NCBI GenBank assembly: GCA_958366705.1
Contig: CATXCB010000003.1
Span: forward strand, 1 to 64,000
Source: an uncultured bacterium
GTDB lineage: Bacteria > Cyanobacteriota > Vampirovibrionia > Gastranaerophilales > Gastranaerophilaceae
Length of the DNA: 64,000 bases
Direction of reading: 5' to 3'
This document shows positions 8,392 through 17,821 of the stretch, piece by piece. The stretch's first letter is position 1. Each line of letters opens with the position of its first letter. The notes below the pieces were generated by a model, which did not search any database, was not told where the DNA came from, and saw only the letters and a program-made list of their open reading frames with translations. Position numbers and translations under genes: made by a program.

Positions 8392-8423
8392 AATCGCTCA
8401 ACATATAATATTGTTGAGCGATT
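8392..8423. other. Perfect 12-bp inverted repeat between pfkB-like gene and response regulator
   Basis: Arms AATCGCTCAACA and TGTTGAGCGATT flank an 8-base AT loop. It lies 36 bp past the stop of the minus-strand sugar-kinase gene and 82 bp before the regulator start. There is no U run on either strand, so it is either an atypical terminator or an operator/processing site. Confidence 0.6.
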
Positions 8424-8459
8424 TACGATTGGACATGCCTTATATTTTAGTCAGATGAA

Positions 8460-9509
8460 TTATATCTGTTCCATCTGGCATTTGAATTCCGGAGAATTTT
8501 CTATTCTTTTTAAAATTTCATCAAAAGTTAATAACCCCGCGGTTGCACCGAATTCGGAAACAACACCTGCAGAGTTGACAGAAGCTGCAATTAGTGATTT
8601 TTGAATATCTCCGTCAAATTTTGATAGTGCAGCACAAAAAGTTGAAGCAAAAGCATCTCCTGCGCCAAGAGTTGATGTTACAGGCCCCTCAAAACAAGGA
8701 CAATAGTAATATGCCTTGCCATCAAAGGCATATGCTCCATATTTACCGTCGGTAATCACTATTATTTGCTCTTTTGATACATTTAATTTTGCAAACATTT
8801 CTTTCAAATCAGGGTGAATCAGATGATGTGAAAATTTTATGTCTTTAGTATCTGAGCGTAATTCTATTCCTGTAGCCATAGAGGCTTCTTCTTTATTAAG
8901 TACAACTATGTGCGCAAAATTTAGAATTTTCTTTAGATAGTTGAAACCTTTTTTTATACCTGTAGTTCCAGCATTAAAACATACATAAGTTTTATTTTCT
9001 TTTGCAAATTTGACTATATCATCCAGAACTTTATTGCTATCTCCATTTAATGGTGCAATATAGAGTAGTTTTGCATTTTTTATTGCTTCAAAATCTATCT
9101 CTGATTTTTTTATGTGAGAATTTGCACCTCTATGTGCTAAAACTGTTCTGTCACCCTCAAAGCTTGTTAAAATGATAGAAAAACCTGTGCTATCTTTTTT
9201 ATCCTGTATTACAGAATTTAGATTTACATCTTTGTTTTTAAAAAATTCAAATAAGCCTTGAGAATATATATCATCGCCAACTTTAAAAATTGCTGCGGTT
9301 GAAAATCCAAGATTTGCGAAATTAGTGGCCGTGTTAACACCGCCGCCGCCAACTTGTGAAGCAAAATCAGTTATTTCAATTTTTGAACCATATGGATAAC
9401 TCATATACTCTGATTTTTTGTCTTTTTTGCGTACAGAAACAATGTTAGCATCGTCACATTCAACAAAAACATCCATAGTTGCACTGCCAATAGTTACAAT
9501 ATCACTCAT
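8460..9509 (-). CDS. PfkB/ribokinase-family carbohydrate kinase
   Basis: ATP-dependent kinase of sugars or nucleosides. The 349-residue product carries the first PfkB signature region (QVGGGGVNTATNFANLG) and the C-terminal catalytic/anion-hole motif TSTLGAGDAFAST. Both ends match the ribokinase fold, with a substrate lid inferred near residues 20-50. The substrate cannot be told from sequence; fructose-6-P, adenosine or another sugar are all possible. RBS GGGAGAG lies before the ATG. It is monocistronic, between the pnp region and the two-component genes, and differs clearly from the KDG-kinase-like paralogue at 48.4 kb. Confidence 0.88.
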   Translation of the reverse strand: MSDIVTIGSATMDVFVECDDANIVSVRKKDKKSEYMSYPYGSKIEITDFASQVGGGGVNTATNFANLGFSTAAIFKVGDDIYSQGLFEFFKNKDVNLNSVIQDKKDSTGFSIILTSFEGDRTVLAHRGANSHIKKSEIDFEAIKNAKLLYIAPLNGDSNKVLDDIVKFAKENKTYVCFNAGTTGIKKGFNYLKKILNFAHIVVLNKEEASMATGIELRSDTKDIKFSHHLIHPDLKEMFAKLNVSKEQIIVITDGKYGAYAFDGKAYYYCPCFEGPVTSTLGAGDAFASTFCAALSKFDGDIQKSLIAASVNSAGVVSEFGATAGLLTFDEILKRIENSPEFKCQMEQI

Positions 9510-9582
9510 ATTTTCTCTCCCATATCCAGTTTACTATACAATGATATTAGCATAAAAAATATATTTATGGTATTTTCTTATA

Positions 9583-9618
9583 AAAAAGATGATACTTAGT
9601 AATAAGTATCATCTTTTT
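9583..9618 (-). terminator. Terminator after pnp
   Basis: Inverted repeat around aagatgatactt / aagtatcatctt, flanked by A and T runs on both sides, so it could act in both directions. It ends pnp on the minus strand. Confidence 0.85.
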
Positions 9619-9639
9619 AGCAGTTATATTAAAACAAAA

Positions 9640-11778
9640 TTATAACACTTTTGTTTTATCTTCTTCGGTAACCCCTTTGATAGTAAGGTTAACACGACCT
9701 TTTTCGTCAATCTTGATAACTTTTACAATCACTTCTTGACCGATAGTAAGATGTGGTTCAATTGTTTCAATTCTTTCGTTGCAAACTTGAGAAATGTGAA
9801 CCATACCGTCTTTGCCTCCGCCAAGTTCAACAAAAGCTCCGATAGGTATAATTCTAACTACTTTACCTTTAATAACCATTCCAACTTCAGGTTTAAATGT
9901 TAAATCTCTAATCATTTTGATAGCGATTTGAGCACCTTCCTGATCGTTGGAAGTAATTGTTACAACACCTGAATCCTGAATATCAATTTCAGCACCGGAA
10001 GCATCAATAATTGAACGAATTTGTTTTCCGCCAGGTCCGATAACTGTTCCGATATCTTCTGTTGGAATAGTCATTGTCGTAATGCTTGGTGCAAATGGAG
10101 ACATTGGACCAGGTTCAGTGATTGCTTCTCTCATTTTTCCTAAGATGTGCAATCTGCCTTCTTTAGCTTGAGCTAACGCTTTACGTAGGGTATCATTAGC
10201 AATACCTTTAGCTTTCATGTCCATTTGAAGTGCTGTAATACCGGTGTCATTACCTGTAACTTTAAAGTCCATATCGCCAAGGAAGTCTTCAATACCTTGA
10301 ATATCTGTTAGAACCACAGGTTCTTTACCTGCTTCTGTAATCATACCCATTGCAACGCCGCCAATCATGCATTTTACAGGAACACCGGCGTTCATTAATG
10401 CCATAGAAGAACCACAGGTTGACGCCATTGATGTAGAACCGTTTGATTCTAATACATCAGAAGTTACACGGATTGTATATCCGAATTCTTCTTGTGATGG
10501 AAGAGCCGGAATATTAGCACGTTCTGCTAATGCACCGTGCCCAACTTCACGTCTGCCAGGACCTCTAAGAGGTTTTACTTCACCTACAGAGAATCCAGGG
10601 AAGATATATTTATGCATATAAGTTTTTTCAGTTTCAGGGTCAACACCGTCAAGTTCCTGTTTCATTGCAGGACCAGCTAATGTTGCAACTGATAATACCT
10701 GAGTTTGACCTCTTGTAAATACAGCTGAACCGTGAGCTCTTGGTATTACACCAACTTCGCACCAAATAGGGCGAACTTCGTTAGGTTTTCTACCATCAGC
10801 TCTAACACCTTCATCCAAAATCATTGTACGCATAATATGTTTTTCTGCATTTTTAAATTCTTCAGCAACAAAATCAATGCCTGTTTCTTCAATGATTTGT
10901 TTGATGTAATCATCATCAGGTAATGCATCGATTTTTTCTTTAACTAATTTTTTAGCTTCTTCTAATTTTTCTTGACGATAAGCTCTATCAAAATTATGGT
11001 AAGCATCAAAAATCATATCATGAGCAGTTTCTTCAATGATTTTTTTGATTCCTGCAGTGTCATAAGGATTAACAAATTCTTCTTTTTCAACACCGCAAGT
11101 TTTCGCAAATTCAATCTGTGCATCACATTGTTTTCTGATTTCGCCTTGAGCAAATTCAACAGCAGCCATAATATCGTCTTCTGTAACAAATTTACAGCCA
11201 GCTTCAACCATGATAACAGAATCGTGAGTACCGGCAACAACAATATCTAAATCAGAAGCTTTAGCCTGTTTGTGAGTTGGGTTTGCAATCAAGTTACCAT
11301 TTTCATCTCTTGATACTCTAACAGCACCGATAGGTCCTTCGAAAGGAGCACCGGATAGCATTAACGCGCAAGAAGCACCCAACATTGCTAAAGTATCAGG
11401 TTGATTTTCTTGATCGTAACTAAACAATTGAGCTACAATCTGAATATCATTTCTATATCCTTTAGGGAATAAAGGTCTAATTGGTCTGTCAATTAATCTT
11501 GATACCAAAATAGCCTTATCACTTGCTTTACCTTCAGAACGGTTATATCCGCCAGGAATACGACCAATTGAAGACATTCTTTCTTCATAATCAATCAACA
11601 ACGGGAAGAAATCTATCCCTACACGAGGTTCTTTTGATACAACACAGTGAACAAATAACATTGTATCACCGCATCTTACAGTAACTGAACCATTAGTTGA
11701 TTGTGCATACTTGCCAGTTTCAATAGTAACGGTTTTTCCACCGATTTCTAATTGAAAGCTTTTTGTTTCAGGTTTCAT
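9640..11778 (-). CDS. pnp: Polyribonucleotide nucleotidyltransferase (PNPase)
   Basis: Trimeric 3'-5' phosphorolytic exoribonuclease. Two RNase PH domains (about 1-210 and 310-540, the second with the core motif region GDMDFKVTG), a KH domain (GTVIGPGGKQIRSI, about 560-615) and an S1 domain (GMVIKGKVVRIIPIGAFVELGGG, about 620-690) are all present. The start at 11778 (MKPETKSF) has AAGG 8 nt upstream and gives 712 residues; a start 27 bp earlier adds a poly-basic MRRRKKRYF and is less likely. No rpsO lies upstream. Together with RNase E/G at 57 kb it probably forms part of the RNA-decay machinery. Confidence 0.96.
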   Translation of the reverse strand: MKPETKSFQLEIGGKTVTIETGKYAQSTNGSVTVRCGDTMLFVHCVVSKEPRVGIDFFPLLIDYEERMSSIGRIPGGYNRSEGKASDKAILVSRLIDRPIRPLFPKGYRNDIQIVAQLFSYDQENQPDTLAMLGASCALMLSGAPFEGPIGAVRVSRDENGNLIANPTHKQAKASDLDIVVAGTHDSVIMVEAGCKFVTEDDIMAAVEFAQGEIRKQCDAQIEFAKTCGVEKEEFVNPYDTAGIKKIIEETAHDMIFDAYHNFDRAYRQEKLEEAKKLVKEKIDALPDDDYIKQIIEETGIDFVAEEFKNAEKHIMRTMILDEGVRADGRKPNEVRPIWCEVGVIPRAHGSAVFTRGQTQVLSVATLAGPAMKQELDGVDPETEKTYMHKYIFPGFSVGEVKPLRGPGRREVGHGALAERANIPALPSQEEFGYTIRVTSDVLESNGSTSMASTCGSSMALMNAGVPVKCMIGGVAMGMITEAGKEPVVLTDIQGIEDFLGDMDFKVTGNDTGITALQMDMKAKGIANDTLRKALAQAKEGRLHILGKMREAITEPGPMSPFAPSITTMTIPTEDIGTVIGPGGKQIRSIIDASGAEIDIQDSGVVTITSNDQEGAQIAIKMIRDLTFKPEVGMVIKGKVVRIIPIGAFVELGGGKDGMVHISQVCNERIETIEPHLTIGQEVIVKVIKIDEKGRVNLTIKGVTEEDKTKVL

Positions 11779-12036
11779 AAAATACCTTTTCTTTCTGCGC
11801 CTCATTGCGCCTTTTAGTTATACACTTCCATTTACATAATTTATTATACCCCAAACAAGAACTAAATATGCAACCTCTGTATAAATTTTTGAAAAACATT
11901 TGATTTAGTATATATACCTAATTAATAACAACAGCCGTATATGAACTAATTTATTACTTCAAGCTAGCAGAAAAACAGGGCTGTAATAAATATTGTCATG
12001 CAGAACTCACAGAATGTAACCCTGAACTGACGGAAC

Positions 12037-12110
12037 GTCATCCTGAACTTGTTTCAGGATCCCAATCTAAGTGTACAACCAAGAGATTCCGACCAACAGA
12101 GTAGGAACAG
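12037..12110. repeat. Dispersed palindromic element, copy 1
   Basis: The left arm gtcatcctgaacttgtttca is followed by ggatc, a middle part with tgtacaac and aagagattcc, and a degenerate right arm. It has the same plan as the copy at 52139-52214, including the shared interior. The left arm itself is a palindrome (cctgaa...ttcagg). Confidence 0.75.
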
Positions 12111-12198
12111 AAAATTACCTTTCGTCAACTCAACTAATTTTCTAGTCAGTGCTACGCACGTAGGTATGCTACCAACTGTAGTCTAAAGTAAACGATAT

Positions 12199-12280
12199 CG
12201 TCATACTGAAGCTTTTGCCGAAGTATCTTATAAGCAGAACAGTAATAATAGATTCTTCGGGTTTCACCCTGAGAATGACG
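12199..12280. repeat. Dispersed palindromic element, copy 2 (diverged)
   Basis: Bounded by cgtcat and atgacg as terminal inverted repeats. Internal halves are tactgaagcttttgccgaag and gattcttcgggtttcaccct. Same size class (about 80 bp) as the other copies. Confidence 0.6.
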
Positions 12281-12405
12281 GTGTTCGCCGCACGGGGGTA
12301 TTACTACCAGCTATCGTCTAAAGTCATCCTGGCAATAAAAATAAATTCTTTCATATATGGCAGGTTGTTAGATATAAAAATTTGTGCTATATTTTATGTA
12401 CATGT

Positions 12406-12481
12406 GGCCTCGTAGCTCAGTAGGATAGAGCGGCGGTTTCCTAAACCGCGTCTTGCGCGCGTTCGACTCGCGCCGGGGCCA
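12406..12481 (+). tRNA. tRNA-Arg (anticodon CCT)
   Basis: Acceptor stem GGCCTCG/CGGGGCC, D arm GCTC...GAGC, anticodon stem GCGGT/ACCGC with loop TTCCTAA (anticodon CCT), and T arm GCGCG-TTCGACT-CGCGC. Discriminator A is at 12481. CCA is not encoded (gtt follows). The variable region reads as seven bases. A local promoter-like TATATTTTAT lies upstream. Confidence 0.93.
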
Positions 12482-12652
12482 GTTTTTAGTATTCTGTGTT
12501 GTAATTATCTTGTATATTTGATTCTTGATTTTGAATATAGAACATGTGTTTTTGTGTTAAAACTCTTGTGAATATAATGCACAATCCAAAAATCTTTTAA
12601 GTTTAGTGCATCTTGAATTATTAAAAAGTGATTTGTTGTTGCGTAATAAAGT

Positions 12653-12728
12653 TGTCATGCTGAACTTGTTTCAGTATCTTATCATAGAATAATTTTACTC
12701 AAAAGTTTTAAGAAAATTCAGAATGACA
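12653..12728. repeat. Dispersed palindromic element, copy 3
   Basis: Starts tgtcatgctgaacttgtttc, ends aaattcagaatgaca. The outer ends are complementary. Right-half type matches the copy at 21154. It lies between tRNA-Arg and tRNA-Val. Confidence 0.7.
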
Positions 12729-12907
12729 AAATTTTTTTGTATGGCTTATTACTTTGCATGAAACACAAAAGAGGTATCTTATGAAAACCCCGTTAAGAGG
12801 TTCGCACTTCTGAAACCCCTGGTACATAAGCGTTTTGTGCTTTTAAAAATTTTGGCTTTAAATTTTGAACAAGTCTGAAGCGATTGTTTAATTTAAAAAA
12901 TCCACTA

Positions 12908-12935
12908 AAAAAGAGCCTAAAAAGGCTCTTTTTAT
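12908..12935 (-). terminator. Terminator after tRNA-Val
   Basis: aaaaagagcc / ggctcttttt with a short A-rich loop. It stands 3 bp past the tRNA 3' end on the minus strand. Confidence 0.85.
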
Positions 12936-12938
12936 AAA

Positions 12939-13014
12939 TGGTGGGCGTTGGGAGACTCGAACTCTCGACCCTCTCCTTGTAAGGGAGACGCTCTACCAAC
13001 TGAGCTAAACGCCC
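12939..13014 (-). tRNA. tRNA-Val (anticodon TAC)
   Basis: Minus strand: acceptor GGGCGTT/AACGCCC, D arm GCTC-AGTTGGTA-GAGC, anticodon stem TCTCC/GGAGA with loop CTTACAA (anticodon TAC), T arm GAGAG-TTCGAGT-CTCCC (one A.C mismatch at the second pair), discriminator A and an encoded CCA. Terminator follows. Confidence 0.95.
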
Positions 13015-13193
13015 TAATACTATTTAATTTTCAACTAGCTTGGCTGGTTAATTTTGCAATTAGATTTAAATCTCTCTGCAAGATTTATATTATCAAGAAC
13101 AAATTTTAATGTCAATACTTTTGTTGAAACTTTTTTATTATTTTTTCGTCAATGTTTTGTAGTAGGATTTATTAAATGTAGTTGGAGGTTAAA

Positions 13194-14111
13194 GTGAGCT
13201 TGAATTTAGAGACTTTAGACAAATTAAATATTTGTGATACTGATATAGATAACGAGATTAAAACTTTCAGTGCAATAGCGCATGAAGATGATATCTTGCA
13301 GGTCTATTTAAAAGAAATAGGAAGAGTTAAACTATTGAAGTCTGAAGAAGAAAAAAGGTTAGGACGATTGATAAAAGAGGAAAACGATGTAGCTGCAAAA
13401 AGAAAACTTATTCAGGCGAATTTAAGACTTGTCGTTAGTATTGCAAAAAGGTATGTAGGGCAAGGGGTGCTATTCATGGATCTTGTGCAGGAGGGCTCTA
13501 TCGGTTTGATTAAGGCTGCTGAAAAATTTGACTATTCAAAGAATTTTAAATTTTCAACATATGCAACATGGTGGATTAAGCAAGCTATTATCCGCGCTAT
13601 TGCAAATCATTCAAGAGCAATAAGAATACCTGTTCATATGGCGGACAAAATACGAAAATATAAATCTTCATTTGCTTTATTATCTTCTGAGCTTGGCAGA
13701 GAACCTACGGATTTGGAGATTGCAAACAATCTTGATACTACAGTTAATAAAGTTCGTAGAATAAAACAATCTATTATTCAGGAGCCTGTCAGTTTAGAAA
13801 CAGCTGTGACCGAAGATTTGTGTTTAGGGGATTATATTGAGGATAAGTCATGTAATTCTCCGGAAGAGCAAGCAAAAGACGAGTTTTTAAAACAAGGAGT
13901 TCCAGAGTTGTTTGAAGTTTTGACAGAAAGGGAAAAGAAAGTTATTTCACATCGATTTGGTATAAATTCTGAAAAAACAAAGACACTTGCTGAATTAGGG
14001 GAGTTGCTAGGATATTCTAAAGAAAGAATCAGGCAGATAGAAGAGGGTGCTATCTTAAAAATGAGAAATAATTCAAAATCAATTCACCTAAAAGATTATA
14101 TAGAAAATTAA
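13194..14111 (+). CDS. RNA polymerase sigma factor, sigma-70 family (RpoD/group 2)
   Basis: Directs RNA polymerase to promoters. The best start is GTG 13194 with GGAGG 5 nt upstream (305 residues); a TTG 12 bp earlier would overlap that RBS. Regions: 1.2 (DILQVYLKEIGRVKLL), 2.1-2.4 with NLRLVVSIAKRYVGQG and STYATWWIKQAIIRAI, 3 (REPTDLEIANNL), and 4.2 with LGYSKERIRQIEEGAI. Region 1.1 is lacking and the protein is short, which fits a group 2 or compact primary sigma, as in cyanobacteria with many RpoD paralogues. Monocistronic with its own terminator. Confidence 0.93.
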   Translation: MSLNLETLDKLNICDTDIDNEIKTFSAIAHEDDILQVYLKEIGRVKLLKSEEEKRLGRLIKEENDVAAKRKLIQANLRLVVSIAKRYVGQGVLFMDLVQEGSIGLIKAAEKFDYSKNFKFSTYATWWIKQAIIRAIANHSRAIRIPVHMADKIRKYKSSFALLSSELGREPTDLEIANNLDTTVNKVRRIKQSIIQEPVSLETAVTEDLCLGDYIEDKSCNSPEEQAKDEFLKQGVPELFEVLTEREKKVISHRFGINSEKTKTLAELGELLGYSKERIRQIEEGAILKMRNNSKSIHLKDYIEN

Positions 14112-14126
14112 TTCATTATTCTGGTG

Positions 14127-14155
14127 CCGGTTAAAATTTTTAACCGGTTTTATTT
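14127..14155 (+). terminator. Terminator after the sigma-factor gene
   Basis: ccggttaa / ttaaccgg hairpin followed by a T-rich run. Its symmetry lets it serve convergent recN as well. Confidence 0.85.
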
Positions 14156-14158
14156 TAG

Positions 14159-15808
14159 TTAAGATAGTAATGATTTTGCAAATTCGATAGATTGTTCATT
14201 GATTTCCCCACCGGCAAGTTCGGCAAGGGCTTTTATTTTATTGTCTCCAGTCAGGACGAATACTTCTACTTTTGTTTCATCATTTTGTGATTTTCTAACA
14301 TAGAAATGTTTGTTTGATTTGGACGCGATTATAGCTTGATGGGTAATTAAAATTATCTGATGGGATTTACTTAATTCCACTATTTCATCGGCAACACTTT
14401 GAGAAGCTTTACCGGAAATCCCTGTATCTATTTCGTCAAAAATAACTGTATCTATGTCGTCATTTTGCGCAAATATAGATTTTATTGCGAGCATGACACG
14501 TGAAATTTCGCCCCCTGAGGCAACTTTAGCCAAAGGTTTCATTGATTCTGAGACATTTGTAGATATCATAAATTCAACATTATCAGCACCGTTATTAGAA
14601 AGGTCTTTGGGAGTTATTTGAATTTCAAATCTTGCTTTTGGCAGTTCTAAAACGGCAAGTTTATCCTGTATTAATACAGATAGCACCTGCGCATAATTTT
14701 GTCTGTGTTCACTTATTTGAGAAGCCAGAGTTTGTAAATCTATTTTTATAGTTTTGATTTCAGCTTCTAAATTTTCTATATTTTGTGTAGAAAATTCGAT
14801 AGTTTCAAGCTCATTAGAAAATTCATTGTAGCTTTTTAAGACAGCTTCAATAGAACCTCCGTATTTTCTTTTTAGCTTATCAAATAGAAATAATCTTTCC
14901 TGGATTTCGTCCAGTCTTTGAGTATCATTATCCAGGTTCTGGCTATAATCTCGCAAAGTGGATGAGATGTCTCTCAGATTTTCAATAGTATCAAGGAATT
15001 GCTGGCTTACATCTTCCAGACTGTTATCATAGCTTGAAGCTTTAGATATATCTGTTTTTATTCTTGTTAAAGCTTCCAGTATTGAGCCGTCATCTCCGTT
15101 TAGCGCCCAGTATGAGGCTCCTGTGAGTTCTTTTAATTTTTCGGCATGTTCAAGAACTTCAAGTTCCTGTGTTAATTCTTCTTCTTCTGTTTCACTTTGA
15201 ATATTAGCTTCCTCAATTTCGTTTATCTGAAATTTGAGAAAGTCAATTTGAGATTCTGTAGCATTTACAGAGTTTTTAGCCTCTTTTAATTGATTTAAAA
15301 GTTCTTCATAGTGTTTAAATTTATTTTTATAGGCGTTCAGAGTTTCTCCATAAACATCTTTGGCATATGAATCAAGAAGATTTATATGATACTGCGGCTG
15401 TAAAAAGGTATAAGTCTGATGTTGGGAGTGTATATCTACGAATTTTGTTCTTAAATTTTCTAGTAGCTTTTGGTTTACAAGTGTGCCATTGATTCTTGTT
15501 CTGACAGAGTTTTGTGTAATTTCTTTTGTAATTACAATTTCTGTTCCAAAATCGTCAATGCTGTTTTCTTGAAAAATATCTGTAAGATTATGTTTTGTAT
15601 TCTCCAGTGTAATTTCAATAGTAGCTTTGTCGCAGCCTGTTTTTATAACATCTTTAGAAACTCTTGAAGAGAAGACTAAATCAATAGCGTTTAAAAGTAT
15701 ACTTTTCCCTGCGCCGGTTTCACCTGTTATAATATTCAGTTTGTTATCGAAGTTGGCACATAATTCATCTATTAAAATGTAATCTTTTAATCTTATTTGT
15801 TTAATCAT
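14159..15808 (-). CDS. recN: DNA repair protein RecN
   Basis: SMC-like ATPase acting early in double-strand-break repair. The N-terminal Walker A GETGAGKS lies at about residues 30-37, a long coiled-coil middle runs from about 150 to 360, and the C-terminal part has the signature ASGGEISRVMLAIKSI and Walker B VIFDEIDTGISGKA, then LITHQ. 549 residues is normal for RecN. The upstream SEC-C-protein gene ends 32 bp before it on the same strand, so the two may share a transcript. RBS is weak (AAAAAAG). Identification is secure. Confidence 0.95.
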   Translation of the reverse strand: MIKQIRLKDYILIDELCANFDNKLNIITGETGAGKSILLNAIDLVFSSRVSKDVIKTGCDKATIEITLENTKHNLTDIFQENSIDDFGTEIVITKEITQNSVRTRINGTLVNQKLLENLRTKFVDIHSQHQTYTFLQPQYHINLLDSYAKDVYGETLNAYKNKFKHYEELLNQLKEAKNSVNATESQIDFLKFQINEIEEANIQSETEEEELTQELEVLEHAEKLKELTGASYWALNGDDGSILEALTRIKTDISKASSYDNSLEDVSQQFLDTIENLRDISSTLRDYSQNLDNDTQRLDEIQERLFLFDKLKRKYGGSIEAVLKSYNEFSNELETIEFSTQNIENLEAEIKTIKIDLQTLASQISEHRQNYAQVLSVLIQDKLAVLELPKARFEIQITPKDLSNNGADNVEFMISTNVSESMKPLAKVASGGEISRVMLAIKSIFAQNDDIDTVIFDEIDTGISGKASQSVADEIVELSKSHQIILITHQAIIASKSNKHFYVRKSQNDETKVEVFVLTGDNKIKALAELAGGEINEQSIEFAKSLLS

Positions 15809-15839
15809 CTTTTTTGAGTTTGTAACCTATCTGCACTAT

Positions 15840-17132
15840 TTATAGATTTGCTCCGCAGCATTTTTTGTATTTTTTACCGCTGCCGCACGGGCATGGATCA
15901 TTTCTGCCTATTTTTTTAGTGGTGTCAATTTCCGGCTTGTTTTCATTGTCTTCAATGATGCCAAGTGTACTTGAAAATGCATTTGAGCGGTATAAAACAG
16001 TCGTAGAAGATATAATTTTGTTATCTACATATCTGCGTTTATATTTTTTTAACAACTCATCAAGTGTATAATTTTTCGCAAGAACAGCATTAACTATTTC
16101 CATAAAGTTGTTGTGTTTATCTGCAACCATTTTTATTAAGTTTGCAGAATATTTATCATTTTCAAGAAAATATTTAATGCAGGTATCATAATTTAGGACT
16201 TTAGTATAATCTTTAACTTCAAATATTTTGTTAAACGTTCCATAGAAAGGAATAGCATAAAGTCCTAGTTCTTCATCATAGATTATTCCAACATCATATG
16301 TTTCTTTATGTGAAGAAAAACCTCCAAGAGAGTTTTCCAGAAAGTTGTCATAAGAATTATTGAATTCTTGAACATTAAAATATCTATATTCTTCCGGTTC
16401 TTGTATCAATTCTTTGTATTCAGCTTTTTTGCCTTCTTCAGCGTAATCGTTAAAAATACCAATTAAATCATCGGCATGCTTGTTTGTTGTAATGATTTCT
16501 GTAGTACCAAAGAAATCTAGAAATTTTTTGTAAATATCAGCAACATCTTGCTCTATTTCTTTTTGTTTCGCTGGATTGTCGAGATAAACAAGTTCAGGAT
16601 TCTGTATGATTTTTGCTACTGCAAAACGGTATGCATCATCTTTTCTTGTTGCAGGCAGTACACCTGAAATTTCCAGCAGATAGTAATCTCCATTAATATT
16701 TACGATTCTTGCAATTATATAATCTCCGGAACCCAGTCCACGAAAAGCTGTCATCTTCATTAAGGATGTAATTGTGTATCTGCGTTCGTTTACAATATTA
16801 AGCATATCAAAGCCGTTTCTGGTAACTTTTTTAATTTCAAAAACGGAAGATATAGAATTGTCTATAGCTTCTACAATATCTTTAGTTTCTTTATCTAAAC
16901 CTTTAGTATTTTCCAAATATAGTTGAGGAATACTTTTTAAATCTTCTCCGAGATTTCTTTCAAGAATATAGCTGAAGCAGGCAGTTTGCAGTGGTATTCC
17001 TGATTTTGAATTTGCACCTATAGTATTCAGATATTCATTAAAATCAGTTTTTATATCTTGATGATTTTGTATAAATTCTGCAATGTTTTTTATTACGCCG
17101 TTTATGCTGTCCATGCGTTCTTGTATATTCAT
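15840..17132 (-). CDS. SEC-C motif protein of unknown function
   Basis: A 430-residue soluble protein. The last 25 residues are a textbook SEC-C zinc-binding motif (GRNDPCPCGSGKKYKKCC), the element that binds Zn2+ and SecB or ribosome-linked partners in SecA. The first 400 residues, helix-rich and charged, do not resemble SecA and I do not recognise a domain. Proteins of this build are often called SEC-C domain-containing proteins; a chaperone or secretion-linked role is only a guess. The GGGGAG RBS is strong. Same strand as recN. Confidence 0.75.
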   Translation of the reverse strand: MNIQERMDSINGVIKNIAEFIQNHQDIKTDFNEYLNTIGANSKSGIPLQTACFSYILERNLGEDLKSIPQLYLENTKGLDKETKDIVEAIDNSISSVFEIKKVTRNGFDMLNIVNERRYTITSLMKMTAFRGLGSGDYIIARIVNINGDYYLLEISGVLPATRKDDAYRFAVAKIIQNPELVYLDNPAKQKEIEQDVADIYKKFLDFFGTTEIITTNKHADDLIGIFNDYAEEGKKAEYKELIQEPEEYRYFNVQEFNNSYDNFLENSLGGFSSHKETYDVGIIYDEELGLYAIPFYGTFNKIFEVKDYTKVLNYDTCIKYFLENDKYSANLIKMVADKHNNFMEIVNAVLAKNYTLDELLKKYKRRYVDNKIISSTTVLYRSNAFSSTLGIIEDNENKPEIDTTKKIGRNDPCPCGSGKKYKKCCGANL

Positions 17133-17224
17133 GTTTTCTCCCCTTATGTGTAATGTATATTTAGAATATAATAATTGTGTAAAAAACTCAATATATTATA
17201 TCTTTTACATTCAAACTTTACAAC

Positions 17225-17722
17225 TTAATCAGTAAGTTTAAAGTCCCCATTCTTCTTAATATGCTCAACTAATCCGCCATCTTTTAGTAATTTTATCATA
17301 ACAGGCGGCAGCGGTTCAATCTGAATAATAGTACCGTTAGTGTGGTTTGTGATTATTCCTTTTTCGATATCTAGTTCAAGTTCATCACCGTCATCAATAG
17401 AATCGGTATCGCATTCGATTGCTAAAAGTCCAATATTTATAGCGTTTCTGTAAAAAATTCTGGCAAATGATTTTGCTAAAACTGCTCCAACTCCTGCTAT
17501 TTTCATGATTAATGGCGCATGTTCTCTTGATGAACCAAGTCCAAAATTATTTCCCGCAACAACGAAGTCACCTTTTTTCATTCTGGATGCAAAAGTCTCA
17601 TCTGCATCTTCAAGTACATGCTTTGCAAATTCGTTTAAATCTGAACGCAGATGGTATAGTCTGCCCGGTGCAATGTGGTCTGTTGATATATTATCTCCAA
17701 ATTTGAATGCTTTTCCCCTCAT
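17225..17722 (-). CDS. leuD: 3-isopropylmalate dehydratase small subunit (LeuD-type)
   Basis: Small (swivel-domain) subunit of the aconitase superfamily enzyme that isomerises isopropylmalate in leucine synthesis. The 165-residue product has the family start GKAFKFGDNISTDHIAPGR, the substrate-binding loop NNFGLGSSREHAP (about residues 57-69) and AKSFARIFYRNAINIGL. The sequence is of the short LeuD/HacB type, so a homoaconitase or related role cannot be excluded. The large subunit (LeuC), which carries the 4Fe-4S cluster, is not in this window. RBS AAGGAG is unusually far (about 13 nt) from the ATG. Confidence 0.9.
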   Translation of the reverse strand: MRGKAFKFGDNISTDHIAPGRLYHLRSDLNEFAKHVLEDADETFASRMKKGDFVVAGNNFGLGSSREHAPLIMKIAGVGAVLAKSFARIFYRNAINIGLLAIECDTDSIDDGDELELDIEKGIITNHTNGTIIQIEPLPPVMIKLLKDGGLVEHIKKNGDFKLTD

Positions 17723-17821
17723 AGTATTTAATATTCTCCTTTTTTTTATATACTATCGCAAAAACAAATTCTATGCTATAATGTATATATAAATATTTAT
17801 TTATTGATAGGAATTTAATTT

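Larger units (their letters stand above)
11779..12405. other. Gene-free region with decayed palindromic elements
   Basis: About 630 bp upstream of pnp without a credible coding frame. It holds the pnp promoter region (AT-rich, 11820-11960) and a cluster of degenerate TCATCCTGAA-type repeats. Two imperfect direct repeats of the type ctaccaNctNtNgtctaaagt occur near 12170 and 12305. Base composition is less AT-rich than that of the flanking genes. Confidence 0.6.

Noticed and set aside
8365..8604. Reading frame of 79 codons before and over the end of the PfkB-like gene
   Set aside because: Antisense to the conserved kinase C-terminus and crosses the palindrome; no family resemblance.
10367..11250. 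Several long open frames opposite and beside pnp
   Set aside because: They lie inside the conserved pnp coding region and arise from its codon bias; pnp is complete and well matched.
12215..12415. Reading frame of 66 codons on the plus strand
   Set aside because: It spans degenerate repeats and enters tRNA-Arg; no RBS and no protein-like pattern.
12793..12999. Reading frame of 68 codons on the minus strand
   Set aside because: It runs through tRNA-Val and its terminator; a chance frame.
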